Shown: positions 38,094-50,436, counted from the stretch's first letter. The stretch is DNA of 64,000 nucleotides from Molossus alvarezi (GCA_037176705.1 CM073897.1:43935988-43999987); one strand, 5' to 3'. The notes: generated from the letters alone by a model not told the origin. Numbers and translations: made by a program.

Positions 38094-38350
38094 TTTAATT
38101 TTTTTGTTAATCCTTACCCAAGGATATTTTTCCATGGATTTTTAGAGAGAGTAGGGGGAGGGGAGAGAGAGAGAAACATTAATGTGAGAGAGAGACATCA
38201 ATTGGTTGCCTCCCAAACCCACCCCAATGGGGACCAGGGAACAAACCCAGAATCCACAACCCAGGTACGTGCCCTTGACTGCGAATCGAACCCACAACCG
38301 TCCAATGCACAGGCTGATACACTAACCATGGAGCCACACCAGACAGGGCT
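38094..38350 (-). mobile_element. Ves SINE, first of a same-site pair
   Basis: Reverse Ves ('ttaatccttacccaaggata' to 'gagccacaccagacagggct'). Flanked by 'caaattgtatacttta' (38078-38093) and 'caaactgtatacttta' (38351-38366). Confidence 0.93.
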
Positions 38351-38366
38351 CAAACTGTATACTTTA

Positions 38367-38624
38367 TCTTTTTTTTTTCCCCTCACCCGAGGATATTTTT
38401 CTGTTAATCTTCAGATAGAGCGGGAGAGAGAGAGTGAGGGAGAGAGAAAGAAAGAGAGAAGCATCCATGTGAGAGGGACACATTGAGCGGTTGCCTGCTT
38501 CACAACCCCAACTGGGGCCTGGGACAAACCGCAACCGAGGTATGTGCCTTTGACCAGAATTGAACCCACAACTCATTGGTCTGTGGGCTGACGCTCTAAC
38601 CGCTGAGCCAAATCGGCTAGGGCT
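38367..38624 (-). mobile_element. Ves SINE type A, second of a same-site pair
   Basis: Reverse type A. Perfect 16-bp duplication 'caaactgtatacttta' at 38351-38366 and 38625-38640. Confidence 0.95.
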
Positions 38625-38689
38625 CAAACTGTATACTTTAAATGTGTATAGTTTATTATATGTCAAAAGCAAAAAAGTAATGTACAAAT

Positions 38690-38890
38690 ATTCATCCAAT
38701 CATTCAATAAATACAAGGGTGGGCAAAAGTAGGTTTACAGTTATGAGTACACAAAAGTTTACTCTTGTATTATTATTTGTTAATTATCATAATATTTATT
38801 TGTATTACAACTATAAACCCACTTTTGCCCACCTTATATTTATTGAATTCCTACTGGGTGCCAGGCATTGTTGGTACAATACAAAGGTCG
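38690..38890 (-). mobile_element. L2 fragment hosting a mariner MITE
   Basis: 'atccaatcattcaataaata' on the left and 'tttattgaattcctactggg', 'tgccaggcattgttggtaca' on the right fit the reverse of an L2 3' end with its well-known 'tcattcaacaaatatttattgag' stretch. Confidence 0.65.
38714..38834. mobile_element. Mariner-type MITE, about 120 bp
   Basis: Terminal inverted repeats: left 'aagggtgggcaaaagtaggt' with 'ttacagtt', right (reversed) 'aaggtgggcaaaagtgggtt' with 'tatagtt'. TA on each side (38712-38713; 38835-38836) fits Tc1/mariner target choice. No coding capacity. Confidence 0.85.
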
Positions 38891-39002
38891 AGGGAGCTTT
38901 GAAAAACTCTAATAAATCTAGGGGGAAAGCAATGAAATAAATAAGAATATAAAACATTACAAAGGAAGAGTTGAGGGAGCCTATAGAAAGGAATAAATCT
39001 AT

Positions 39003-39218
39003 CCTTTGGCCAGTTTCTCAGTGGTTAGAGCAGTGGCCTGCGGACCAGAGAGACCCAGGTTTGGTTCCCACTAAGGGCACGTACCTCGGTTGCAATTTGT
39101 CCCCACCCGGTTGGGATCGTGTGGATGGTAACCAGTCAATGTGTCTCTCTCACATCAATGTTTCTCTCTCTCTCTTTCCCTCTCTCTCCCTCCCGCTCTG
39201 TCTGAAGATAAATGCCCC
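39003..39218 (+). mobile_element. Ves SINE type A, diverged
   Basis: 'ctttggccagtttctcagtg' head (lost bases), 'caggtttggttcccactaag' B box, tail lacks the GTGAGGAT part. Confidence 0.88.
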
Positions 39219-39528
39219 CAAAAAAGAACATTCATAGCATTATCTGTTATAGCAAAAATTTGGAAACAAAACATCCAATGACTGAAAAAAATGGATAAAT
39301 CAATATATTCATACAGTAGAATTCTAAACAACATCAAAAAATTAAGTATCCACATAAAAATAAATTATAGATATCTATACCCATTAACACAGACAATTCT
39401 CAGGAACATGGATGATACTAAGGACTACAATTTGAGTGAAAAAGCAAATTGCAGAAAACTATATATAAGGAACAATGTCACTTAAAATATAAAATAAAAA
39501 ACAAGCAAATCTAAACAGTATATATATA

Positions 39529-39767
39529 TTTTTATCCTCACCTGAGGACATTTATCCATTTTTTTGTTCAGATAGAGTGGGAGGGAGAGAGAGAAGAGAG
39601 AGAGAAACATCGACGTGAAAGGGACACATCAAGTGGTTGCCACCCACACGATCCATCCAGGGCTGGGGACAAACTGCAACTGAGGTACGCACCCTTAACG
39701 GGAACCGAACCCAGGTCTCTTTGGACCGCAGGCCGATGCTCTAACTGCTGAGCCAAACCGGCCAGGG
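39529..39767 (-). mobile_element. Ves SINE type A
   Basis: Reverse type A. Duplication 'ctaaacagtatat' (39511-39523; 39768-39780). Confidence 0.95.
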
Positions 39768-39801
39768 CTAAACAGTATATTTTTAAGAATGCACAAGTGG
39801 T

Positions 39802-39987
39802 GGCCCTGGCTCGGTAGCTCAGTTGGTTAGGGTGTTGTCCCTGATACACCAAGGTTGTGGGTTCAATCCCCAGTCAGGGCACATAAGAATCAACCAGTGA
39901 ATGCATAAATAATTGGAACAACAAATCAGTGTTTCTCTCTCTCTATATATATATATATAAAATAATCAATAAATATATTTTTAAAGG
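39802..39987 (+). mobile_element. Older Ves-related tRNA SINE, distinct subtype
   Basis: Head 'ggccctggctcggtagctca' with 'gttggttagggtgttgtcc', B box 'gggttcaatccccagtc', then 'ataattggaacaacaaatca' not seen in types A or B, short TC and (TA)n. Duplication 'gaatgcacaagtggt' / 'gaatgcataagtggt'. Confidence 0.85.
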
Positions 39988-41137
39988 AATGCATAAGTGG
40001 TCAAAATCTAGGAAATGATAAACAGTAAATTTACGATAGTGGTTATCTCTGGAGAAAAAGGGAAAAGATGGAATCAGGGAAGGATACACAGGGGCTAAAT
40101 GTTTATTTAATGACTGCTCTTAACCAAACAGTCCTTCTTTATCAAGGCCATAATTCTCCTCAGTTGTCAAGCTTTAGGTCTGATATTGAAAGAACAGAGA
40201 ACATACTTCTGATTAGCAAGATTAACTGAATCAACTCCAGTGATCAAAGGGATATCAGACAACAAAGTAGACATGCCCTCCTGTCTGCTTTAAAAAAAGA
40301 AAAGTGGATTTCAAAATGGCGGTGGAGTGAACGGAAGCTACACAGACCATCTCCCAAAACCAAACTGGAATTACAACTATAACACAGACTAATCAACGGG
40401 GAAAACCAACAGAAAAGCAGCTCGCGAGGACCATATAACCAGGGACACTGACTCGATCCTGGTAGGCTTGCGAAGTTGCGACATGGGGGCTGGGAGCCCA
40501 CGTTCCCAAGGTCAGCAGCTCGGCAGCAGCCTTAGCTGGGAGCAGCACCCTCGTGTTACACTCCCAAGCGGCTCCACAGCACAAAGCTGTGACAGAGGCT
40601 AAAAAAGCCACAGCCACTCACCTTGGGCTCCAGCAGAGGGAGGGCAGACTGCTCTGGAACTATGTCGGGACACTCAGGATTTGGAGGGCACTCAGAGCTT
40701 TTGCTGAGTTGCTGCCACTCAGGACGGTGGCCATATTGCTCCTACCCAGGGCTCTGGGGAGAGGCAGCAGCCCCTCCTCAGAGATCTAACCCCACCCTGT
40801 GGGCCATTGAAGTGCTAATTGAAGCTCATTAACAACCAGCATCTGCCCCACCCTCGTGAAACCCCCTTATACTGAGCACCTGAGGGAGTTTTTCAATCAA
40901 CTGACAACCCAAAACTCATCAAGTAACCTCGACTGCTAGCCTCCAGGCAAAAAGCTAGAGGATAACAGTACCTTTCCTGGGCTAGCAACTTTAACCAGGA
41001 AAGTAAGACTTCACAGTAGTGTTTAACATGGGTCCTCCCTCGCTCATCTAAACCCAGGAGAGGGAGCCACAAACAGCAGAACACCAACACCCACAGGGAA
41101 AACTTGACAAGCTCCAAAGCCCACTGTGATAGCCAAA

Positions 41138-42289
41138 ATGGTGAAATACAGAAACAGAAGCCAAATGAAAGAGCAAGAGACCTCCACCGAAGATGAGATC
41201 AATGTGGAGCAGTTAGGCATGTTAACAGAGCTAGAATTCAGAGCCATGATCTTGAGGAAGCTCAACAGCATCAGTAAGGACATAGAGACGCTGAAAATAA
41301 GCCAATTGGAAATTAAAAACCATCAAGAAGAGATAAAAAATGACATATCAGAAATGAAAAACAGCCCTGGCCGGTTTGGCTCAGCGGTTAGAGCATCGGC
41401 CTGCGGTCCGGAGAGACCCGGGTTCGGTTCCCGCTAAGGGCACGTACCTTGGTTGCAGTTTGTCCCCGGCCCTGGTTGGTCGTGTGGGTGGCAGCCACTC
41501 GATGTGTCCCTTTCACATCGATGTTTCTCTCTCTCCCTCTCTCTCCCTCCCACTCTGTCTGAACAAAGAATGGAAAAATGTCCTCGGGTGAGGATAAAAA
41601 AAAAATAAAAAATAAATAGAAATGAAAAACACATTGGAAAGTTTAAAAAGCAGAATAGAGGAAGCTGAGGACCGGATCAGTGAATTAGAAGACAGGGTAG
41701 AAAAAAATCAACCAATCAGAAAACCAAAATGAAAAAACAATTAAACAACAGGAAGACAGCTTAAGAGAACTGTGGGACAACAGGAAATGTAATAATATTC
41801 ACATCATAGGAGTCCCCGAAGAAGAAGAAAATGAGCAAGGGATAGAGAATATATTCAAAAAAATAGTGACAGAAAACTTCCGTAATTTGGTGAAGGAAGA
41901 AGGCATTCAAGTTCAAGAAGCACAGAGAGCCCCAAGTAAGAAGAACCCAAACAGGCCCACACCAAGACACATAGTAATTAAAATGCCAAAACTTAAAGAC
42001 AAAGAGAGAATCCTAAAAGCAGCAAGACATAAGCAACAGGTTACCTACAAAGGAAACACCATAAGGCTCTCAGCTGACTTCTCACAAGAAATACTACAGG
42101 CCAGAAGGGAATGGCATGAAGTCATCAAGGTCATGAAGAACAAGGATCTGAATCCAAGACTACTCTACCCAGCAAGGCTATCATTCAAAATAGAAGGTCA
42201 AATAAAGAGCTTCCCAGACAAAAAAAAGGCTAAGGGAATACATGAGCACCAAACCAGCACTGCAAGAAATGTTAAAAGGACTGCTGTAA
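41138..42289 (+). pseudogene. L1 ORF1 (RNA-binding protein), interrupted
   Basis: ATG at 41138 (MVKYRNRSQMKEQ), heptad coiled coil, then GVPEEEENEQGIENIF-like, NPNRPTPRHIVIKM and LSADFSQEILQARREW, ending at TAA near 42287-42289. Broken by the Ves at 41364-41617 and by at least one frame change and stop near 41730. Confidence 0.9.
41364..41617 (+). mobile_element. Ves SINE type A inside L1 ORF1
   Basis: Near-consensus type A with intact A and B boxes. Perfect duplication 'agaaatgaaaaaca' (41350-41363; 41618-41631). Confidence 0.97.
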
Positions 42290-42334
42290 TTAGCAGGAGA
42301 AATGGGAAGAAAAAGAGAACCACACTAAACAAAA

Positions 42335-45300
42335 ATGGCAATAAATAAGTACATATCAATAATCACCTTAAATGTAAATGGACTTAATGCTCCCATAGAA
42401 AGACACAGAGTAGCTGACTGGATAAGAAAGCATGACTCATCTATATGTTGCTTACAAGAGACCCACCTCACAACAAAAGACTCACATAGATTGAAAGTGA
42501 AGGGATGGAAAAAAATTTTCCAAGCAAATGGAAAGCAAAAAAAGCTGGGGTAGCAATACTCATATCTGATAAAATAGATTTCAAAATGAAGGCCATAACT
42601 AGAGACAAAGAAGGCCACTACATAATATTAAAAGGATCTATCCAACAGGAAGATATAACATTGATAAACATATATGAACCCAATATAGGAGCACCAAAAT
42701 ATATTAAAAATCTTCTGGAGGACTTCCAAGGGAAATCGACAGCAATACAATCATAGCGGGGCACGTCAACACCCCGTTGACAGCACTGGATAGATCCTCT
42801 AGACAAAAAATTAGCAAGGAAACAGAGACTCTAAATGAAGCACTAGACCAAATGGATTTAATAGATATCTACAGAGAATTACATCCCAAAACTACAGAAT
42901 ACACATTCTTCTCAAGTGCACATGGGACATTCTCAAAGATAGACCATATGATAGGGCACAAACTAAATCTCTACAAGTTCAAGAAGATTGAAATCATATC
43001 AAGCATCTTCTCTGATCACAATGACATGAAACTAGAAATCAATTGCAACAAGAACATGCATAGACATTTCAACACATGAAGTTTAAATAACATGTTATTA
43101 AACAATGAATGGGTTACTGAGGAGATCAAGGAAGAAATTAAAAACTCCCTGGAAACCAATGAAAATGAACACACAACAACACAAAATCTATAGGATGCAC
43201 TGAAAGCAGTTCTGAGAGAGAAGTTCATAGCACTACAGGCCTACCTCAAGAAACAAAAAAAATTTCTAATTGACTGTCTAACCTCACAACTTAAAGAAGT
43301 AGAAAGCAAACAAAAAGAAAACCCCAGAGCAAGTAGAAGGAAGGAAATAGTAAAGATAAGACCAGAAATAAATGACATAGAGACCAAAAAAACAATTCGA
43401 AGGATCGATGAAACAAAGAGCTGATTTTTCAAAAAGATAAACAAGATTGATGGACCCTTAGCTAGACTCACCAAGAAACAAAGAGAGAGAACCCAAATAC
43501 ACAATCAGAAATAAAAGAGGAGAAGTAACAACCGACACCACAGAAATACAAAAGATTGTTAACAGCTACTATGAACAACTATATGGCAACAAATTCGGCA
43601 ATCTAAGCGAAATGGACAAATTTCTAGAAACACAGTCTCCCAAAACTGGACCGGGAAGAGATAGAAAACTTGAACAGACCAGTAACAACTAAGGAAATTG
43701 AAGATGTAATCAAGACTCTCCCAGCAAACAAAAGCCCAGGCCCAGATGGCTTCACGGGGGAGTTTTACCGAACATTCAAAAAAGAACTAACACCCATTCT
43801 CCACAAACTATTTCAAAAAATTCAACAAGAAGGAAAACTTCCAAACACGTTCTATGAGGCCAGCATAATTCTAATTCCAAAACCAGAAAAAGACACTACA
43901 AAGAAAGAAAACTACAGGCCAATATCCCTGATGAACATAGACGCCAAAATCCTGAACAAAATACTAGCAAATCGGATCCAGCAATACATCAAAAAAATTA
44001 TTCACCATGACCAAGTGGGATTCATTCCAGGGATGCAAGGCTGGTACAATATTCGCAAATCAATAAATGTGATACACCACATAAACAAAATGAAGAATAA
44101 AAACCACATGATCATATCAATAAATGCTGAAAAAGCAATTGACAAAATCCAGCATCCATTTCTGATATAAAAGCTCAGCAATGTGGGAATAGAGGGATCA
44201 TACGTCAACATAATAAAGGCCATATATGAAAGACCTACAGCCAACATCATACTCAATGGGCAGAAACTAAAAACATTTCCATTAAGAACAGGAACAAGAC
44301 AGGGATGTCTACTTTCGCCACTCTTATTTAACATAGTACTGGAAGTCTTAGCCACAGTAATCAGACATGAGGAAAAAATAAAAGGGATCCAAATTGGAAA
44401 GGAGGAAGTGAAACTGTCATTATTTGCAGGTGACATGATATTATACATGGAAAACCCTAAAGACTCCATCAAAAATCTACTAGACTTAATAAATAAATTT
44501 GGAAAAGTAGCAGGATACAAAATTAACATCAAGAAATTGAAGGCATTCTTCTACACCAATGATGAACTCACAGAGAGAGAAACTGAAAAAACAATCCCAT
44601 TTACCATCGCGGCAAAAAAAAATTAAGATATCTAGGAATAAACTTAACCAAAGAAGTAAAGGACCTATTTGCAAAAAAAACTACAGGACATTGAAAAAAG
44701 AAATAGAGGCCCTGGCCGCTTTGGCTCAGCGGTTAGAGCGTCGGCCTGCGGTCCTGAGAGACCCGGGTTCGGTTCCCGCTAAGGGCATGTACCTCGGTTG
44801 CAGTTTGTCCCCGGCCCTGGTCGGTTGTGCGGGTGGCAGCCACTCGATGTGTTCCTTTCACATCGATGTTTCTCTCTCTCTCTCTGTTCCTCTCTCTCCC
44901 TCCCACGTTACCTGAACAAAAAATGGAAAAATCTCCTTGGGTGAGGATAAAAAAAAATAAAAAATAAATTTAAAAAAAAAGAAATAGAGGAAGATATAAA
45001 AAAGTAGAAGCACATACCTTGTTCATGGATTGGGAGAATTAACATCATTAAAATGTCTATATTTCCCAAAGCAATCTATAGATTCAATGCAATCCCCATC
45101 AAAATACCAACGACATATTTCACAGAACTAGAACACATACTTCAACAGTTCATATGGAACCAAAAAAGTTACCGAATAGCCACAGCAATTTTGAAAAAGG
45201 ACAAAGTAGGTGGGATCACAATACCAGATATCAGGTTATACTACAAAGCGACTGTAATCAAAACAGCCTGGTACTGGCACAAGAACGGGCATATAGACCA

Positions 45301-46420
45301 GTGGAACAGAACTGAAAACCCAGAAATGGACTCAAGGCAATATGCTCAATTCATATTTGACAAAGGTGGCAAGAGCATACAGTGGAGTAAAGACAGCCTC
45401 TTTAATAAATGGTGTTGGGAAAATTGGACAGCTACATGCAAAAAAATAAAACTAGACCATCAACTTACACCATACACAAGAATAATCTCAAAATGGATAA
45501 AAGACTTAAATGTGACCCATGAATCCATAAAAATTCTAGAAGAAAATGTAGGCAACAAAATTTTGGACATCTTACACAGCAGAATTTTCACTGATACATC
45601 ACCTAAGGCAACAGAAAGAAAGGAAAAAATGAACACATGGGACTACATCTGCACAGCAAAAGAAACAATCATCAAAATGGAAAGGCAACACACTGTATGG
45701 GAGAACATCATTGCCAATGATATATCAGATAAGTGGTTAATTTCCAATATATATAGAGTGCTCATACAACTCAACAAAAGGAAGACAAAGAACCCAATTA
45801 AAAAATGGGCAAAGGAGGTGAATAGACACCTCTCTAAACAGAACATACAAATGGCCAAGAGACATATGAAGAAATGCTCAACATCACTAATCATCGGAGA
45901 GATGCAAATTAGAACAACAATGAGGTATCACCTCACACCTGTCAGAATGGCCGCCATCAACAAATCACCAAACAACAAGTGTTGGTGAGGGTGTGGAGAA
46001 AAGGGGACTCTAATACACTGCTGGTGGGAATACAGACTGGTGCAGCCACTATGGAAAACAATATGGTGTTACCTCAAAAAATTAAAAATTTAACTTCCAT
46101 TTGACCCAGTGATCCCACTGCTAGGAATATACCCTAAGAAGCCTGAAACACCAATCAGAAAGAATATATGTACCCCCATGTTCATAGCAGCACTATTTAC
46201 AATAGCTAAGATCTGGAAACAGCCCAAGTGTCCATGAGTAGACGAATGGATAAAAAAGCAGTGGTACATATACACAATGGAATACTACGCAGCTGTAAGA
46301 AAGAAAAATCTCTTATCCTTTGAGACGACATGGACAGACCTGGAAAGTATTATCCTAAGTGAAATAAGCCAAGCAGAAAAAGACAAATACCACATGATCT
46401 CACTTATATATGGAATATAA
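42335..46420 (+). pseudogene. L1 ORF2 (endonuclease-reverse transcriptase), inactive
   Basis: Endonuclease at the N-terminus: TLNVNGLN with the Asn, LQETHL with the Glu, and SDHNDMKLE with the His are present. The expected GDFNTPL reads GHVNTPL (about 42759-42778), losing a catalytic Asp. The reverse transcriptase part has [11 protein letters not shown] and the expected FADD as FAGD (GGT codon at 44429-44431), losing another catalytic Asp. Frames change near 42540, 42750 and 43090-43600, and a Ves splits it at 44710. The C-terminal 311 codons (45053-45988) stay open. ORF2 protein normally nicks DNA and copies RNA at the nick; this copy cannot. Confidence 0.93.
44710..44974 (+). mobile_element. 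Ves SINE type A inside L1 ORF2
   Basis: Near-consensus type A. Duplication 'aaaaagaaatagagg' ends at 44709 and again at 44990. Confidence 0.97.
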
Positions 46421-46701
46421 TGAACATAACAGTCTGATAAATACGGTAGACCCAGAAACATGGAAGTAGGGCACAGACTGACATCCCTCAGAAGAGGGGG
46501 TGGGGGGGTGGGAAGAGATAAACCACAGAACTTATATGCATGTATACATAACCAATAGACATGGACAACAAAGCCGGGGACGAGGCGGGGATGGGGTGGG
46601 GAGGAGGGTGTCAATGGGGTAAAAAAGGAGAAACATCAGTAACAAAAAAATAAATTAAAAAAATTTTAAAAAATAAAATAAAACATAAAAAAAGAAAAGT
46701 G

Positions 46702-47110
46702 CGGATGGGTATGTAACTGCTACCTGATAGATGATATTTCATTTTGAGAACATTATCTTACCTAGAATCTCTGTCATTTTGTGTGAATGAATAAGTAAAT
46801 GTCAACCACAAAAATAGTTCTTAGAGCAGTACCTAGATTTTAATATGCATAATTTTGGAGTTCTGTTTTGTTTTCTGGCTTTATCCAGACTATCCACTTG
46901 CTGTTAAAAGCACCTTGCTCTGAAAAGTTAAAGAACTTTAACAGCAAGAGTACAGACCTATAATGAGTTCAACATTTTTCTAGCTCTGCAACTGAATTAT
47001 TCCAACCTTGAAATATTTAATTTTCATTGATTAAAAATACCTGTTTTGAGTCTCGTGAGTACATTATAGAGATAAATAAAACCGATGCTTATGAAATTCT
47101 TTGATTCTTT
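46702..47110. other. Unassigned sequence
   Basis: No gene or repeat recognised. Confidence 0.45.
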
Positions 47111-47113
47111 GAG

Positions 47114-47303
47114 CTCAGCCGGTGCGGCTCATGCACCAAGAGGTCACGGGCTCAATTCCCGATCAGGGCACATACCCAGGTTGTGGGCCAAATCCCCAGT
47201 GCGGGGCATGCAGGAGGTGGCCAATCAATGTTCTCTCTCATTGATGTTTCTATCTCTCTCTCCCTTCCTCTCTCTAAAATCAATAAAGAAAAAATTTTTT
47301 TTA
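47114..47303 (+). mobile_element. Ves SINE type B with head deletion
   Basis: 'cagccggtgcggctc' jumps directly to 'atgcaccaagaggtcacggg', so about 18 bases of the head, including the end of the A box, are missing. Tail 'aaaatcaataaagaaaaa'. Confidence 0.92.
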
Positions 47304-47319
47304 ATAAATGAATAAAAAG

Positions 47320-47563
47320 GCCCTGGCCGGTTTGGCTCAGCGGTTAGAGCGTCGGCCTGCGGTCCGGAGAGACCCGGGTTCGGTTTCCGCTAAGGGCACG
47401 TACCTCGGTTGCAGTTTGTCCTCGGCCCTGGTCGGTTGTGCAGGTGGCAACCACTCGATGTGTCCCTTCACATCGATGTTTCTCTCTCTCTGTTCCTCTC
47501 TCTCCCTCCCACTCTACCTGAACAAAAAATGGAAAAATGTCCTCGGGTGAGGATTAAAAAAAA
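47320..47563 (+). mobile_element. Ves SINE type A
   Basis: Near-consensus. Duplication 'aatgaataaaaag' (47307-47319; 47564-47576). Confidence 0.96.
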
Positions 47564-47744
47564 AATGAATAAAAAGAATAAAATAAAATTCTTGGAAATC
47601 TTCAGATAGAAGAAGCCTTATTAAACCTTATTATTATGTTTAAAATCTTACCTTCTAAAAATAACAAGGTATGATGTAATTTGGCATATTCTTGAGTTTA
47701 CACAACAGGAAATCAAAATTGCTCAAAACTCAACTTCAGACACT

Positions 47745-48110
47745 GTTTCAGTTATCTATTGCTGAATAACAACCGCCCCAAAACTGCATGGCATTTTTTT
47801 TTTTATAATATTTTTTCTTTATTGATTTTTAGAGAAGAAGGAAGAGGGAGAGAGAGAGATGGAAACATCAATGAAAGAGAACATTTGATTGGCCGCCTCC
47901 TGCATGCCCCGCACTGAGGATGTGGCCCACAACCTGAACATGTGCCCTGACCAGGAAATGAACCAGGGACCTCTTGGTGTATGGGTCAGCTCTCAACCGC
48001 TGAGCCATACCAGCCAGGCACAAAACTGCATGGCTTTAGAAAACAATTCATTGCTATCTTTCACAGGAACAGCATAAACAATGAAAGGTGTACAGGAATA
48101 TAAGCATTTA
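47745..48110. mobile_element. Ancient interspersed repeat, family uncertain, split by a Ves
   Basis: 'ttatctattgctgaataaca' 'ccccaaaactgcatggc' followed, after the Ves, by 'tttagaaaacaattcattgc' is a wording shared by several old mammalian repeats. I cannot name it. Confidence 0.45.
47803..48017 (-). mobile_element. Ves SINE type B
   Basis: Reverse type B ('gccctgaccaggaaatgaac' to 'gagccataccagccaggc'). Duplication 'caaaactgcatggc' on both sides. Confidence 0.93.
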
Positions 48111-48214
48111 CATAAAAAAACTGCTTTGGCAGGAATATAGTATAAGTAGGGAAGTTAGGAAGTACAGGGAAAAGGAGGAAGAAAGACCCAAGAGTTTAGA
48201 ATAAACTGGATACC

Positions 48215-48910
48215 ATAATGAAATATACATCCACAAGAATGGCTAAAATAAAAAAGACTGACATCAAATTTGGCAAGAATGTGGCTCAACTTTGTGAATG
48301 TAAAGTAGTACAACCACTTTGGAAAGAGACCTGGCAGTTTTCTACCTTGTGACCCAGTTCTTCCAATACTAGGTATTTACCCTATGAGAAATGAGAATAT
48401 ATAGATACACAAGAAGACTTGTATAAGAGTATTCATAGCCGCTTTATTTGTAATTGTCAAAACCTGAAAACAGCCAGGTATCCATCAACAGCAAAATAAA
48501 CAAACTGCGGTATATTCATTCAATGGTACACTACTTAGCAATAAAAAGGAATCACTAACACATACAATGAAATAGATAAATATCAAAAACATTATACTGA
48601 GGAAAGAAGCCTTATACCAAATAGTTAATGCTATATGACTCCAATTACATGCAATTTTAGAACAGGCAAAGCTAACCTATGATGGGGGAGGGGGTGGATC
48701 AGAACATTTTTGCTCCCAGGGGAGAAGGGGGAAGGTGAAAGAGGGGATTGACAGGGAAAGGTCATGAGGAACATTCCTGCTTGATGGAGAAGTTTCATAT
48801 CTTGATAGGGGTTCTGGTAACACAGATGTATGCATTTCTCAAAATTCAGCAAATATACACCTAAGATATTTGCATTACACTGAATATAAACTTTACATCA
48901 AAAGAAAAAA
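48215..48910 (+). mobile_element. Old L1, ORF2 3' end and 3' UTR
   Basis: 'gacccagttcttccaatact', 'gtattcatagccgctttatt', 'ccatcaacagcaaaataaac' and 'ggtacactacttagcaata' follow the order of the L1 ORF2 C-terminus. Ends near 48905. Confidence 0.75.
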
Positions 48911-49060
48911 AACAAAGAATTGAACTTTAATGATATGTTGGGGAAAGTATACAAATGTCTGAAATTTACTTTGATATGTGTCAAAAAAATAAAGTGAAGT
49001 GATAGAGAGAGGAATAGATAATTGGATAGAAAAGTGATTTTTAAAGAAAAAAGTATAGAG

Positions 49061-49218
49061 CCCTGGCCAGTTTGGCTCAGCAGTTAGAGCGTCGGCCTGC
49101 AGTCCAGAGAGACCCAGGTTAGGTTCCCGCTAAGGGCACGTACCTCGGTTACAGTTTGTCCCCGGCCCTGGTTGGGTTGTGCGGGTGGCAGCCACTCGAT
49201 GTGTCCCTTTCACGTCGA

Positions 49219-49260
<42 letters not shown>

Positions 49261-49311
49261 CCTCCCACTCGATCTGAACAATAAGTGGAAAAATGTCCTC
49301 GGATGAGGATA
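49061..49311 (+). mobile_element. Ves SINE type A
   Basis: Full type A with (TC)n, tail 'tcctcggatgaggataaaa'. Flanked by 'agtatagag' / 'ggtatagaa'. Confidence 0.94.
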
Positions 49312-50260
49312 AAAAAAGGTATAGAAAATGTTAATGGTAGAATCCAGGTGGTAGGTAAACAGATATTCACAGCAAAATTCTTCCAACTTTATTGTATGTG
49401 TGAAAACATTTATTTAAAAAGGGGATTTTCATGCCATGTTTAGAATTTGGTCTTTATTCTCCAGTCAACAGAAAATCTTCAAAGGGAAACAGATGAACAA
49501 TCTAATTCTGTAAGGAATAATCATCAATCAGTCAAGGTTTAAAGAGGTATCCACTGAGAGAATGTGTAGGAAGCTACAAATGACAAAGGGAACAGTGCAA
49601 AAGCAATTAGGTTAAGATTGTGCGGCACATTAGACACTCCAACTAACTTTCCCACTGATAACACCTAAAAATGCTAGTATATTCACAATGTATTCAAACA
49701 AATGAAAGAGAGAAGGAAGAAAGGAGAAGCTAAGGAGGTCCATTAAAGTAAGGAGTCAAATAAGAGACCACCCAAATAAAGATTTAGTCCCTACTCTACC
49801 TGCCCTGAAACTCAGTGTTTGCTCTTAAGGCCTTTCAATTGACTGAATGAAGTCCAGCCACATTATTAAGAGTAATCTTTACTGAAAACCAACTGATTGT
49901 AGATGTTAACCACATTTACAAAATACCTTCCAAAAACACCTAGATTAGTATTTGATGAAATGAGTGGATACTAGAGCCTAGTCAAGTTCACACATTAAAC
50001 AGATAAGGAGACCATAACTGTTACAGAGCACGATTTATATCAATACATTAAAGTAATCAGTAACTGCATCTCATATAGATCAATAAAATGTGATAACAGT
50101 GACTAGATCTCCTATGATAGTTACATGTGTCTTTAATTAATCAAAATAAGGGTAAATACATTCATAATTATAATTTACAGATAAATAATAAATTATAATT
50201 TATATAAGTATAATAAATTCATGGGTTCTAAGAAATAAAACAGTAAAAGGCTTCTTTCTA
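49312..50260. other. Unassigned AT-rich sequence
   Basis: No gene or repeat recognised with confidence. Confidence 0.45.
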
Positions 50261-50436
50261 ATTAAAAGGTTAAAATAGCTGTTATATTGCCATATGATCC
50301 AGTAATTCCACTTTTGGGTCTCAAAGAGATATTTGTACACCCCTGTCATGGCAGCGCTATTCACGATAGCCAAAGGTAGAAGCAACCCATGTGTCCATCA
50401 CAGAAATGAATATGCAAAATACAGTGTGTGTATAAA

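Larger units (their letters stand above)
37900..38660 (+). mobile_element. Old L1 3' UTR, split by two Ves
   Basis: 37980-38093 and 38641-38665 together read as an old L1 3' end ('aatttatcaaattgtatact', 'aatgtgtatagtttattata'). Confidence 0.55.
39219..40110 (+). mobile_element. Old L1 3' end, split by two SINEs
   Basis: 39219-39510 fits the ORF2 C-terminal region ('ttatctgttatagcaaaaat', 'ggaaacaaaacatccaatg'). 39988-40110 continues with 3' UTR ('gataaacagtaaatttacga', 'tagtggttatctctgg'). Confidence 0.65.
40307..46685 (+). mobile_element. Full-length L1 with 16-bp target-site duplication
   Basis: Complete from 5' tip ('gatttcaaaatggcggtgga') to tail. 5' UTR 40307-41137, ORF1 41138-42289, spacer, ORF2 42335-46420, 3' UTR with G-rich tract (46493-46512). 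Target-site duplication 'taaaaaaagaaaagtg' at 40291-40306 and 46686-46701. Two Ves copies inserted later. Less its Ves passengers it is about 5.85 kb. It lies antisense to ACER3, the usual orientation for L1s kept in introns. Confidence 0.96.

Noticed and set aside
45053..45988. 311-codon open frame as a possible host gene
   Set aside because: It is the C-terminal part of L1 ORF2 inside the full-length L1, continuous with the disrupted upstream frame.
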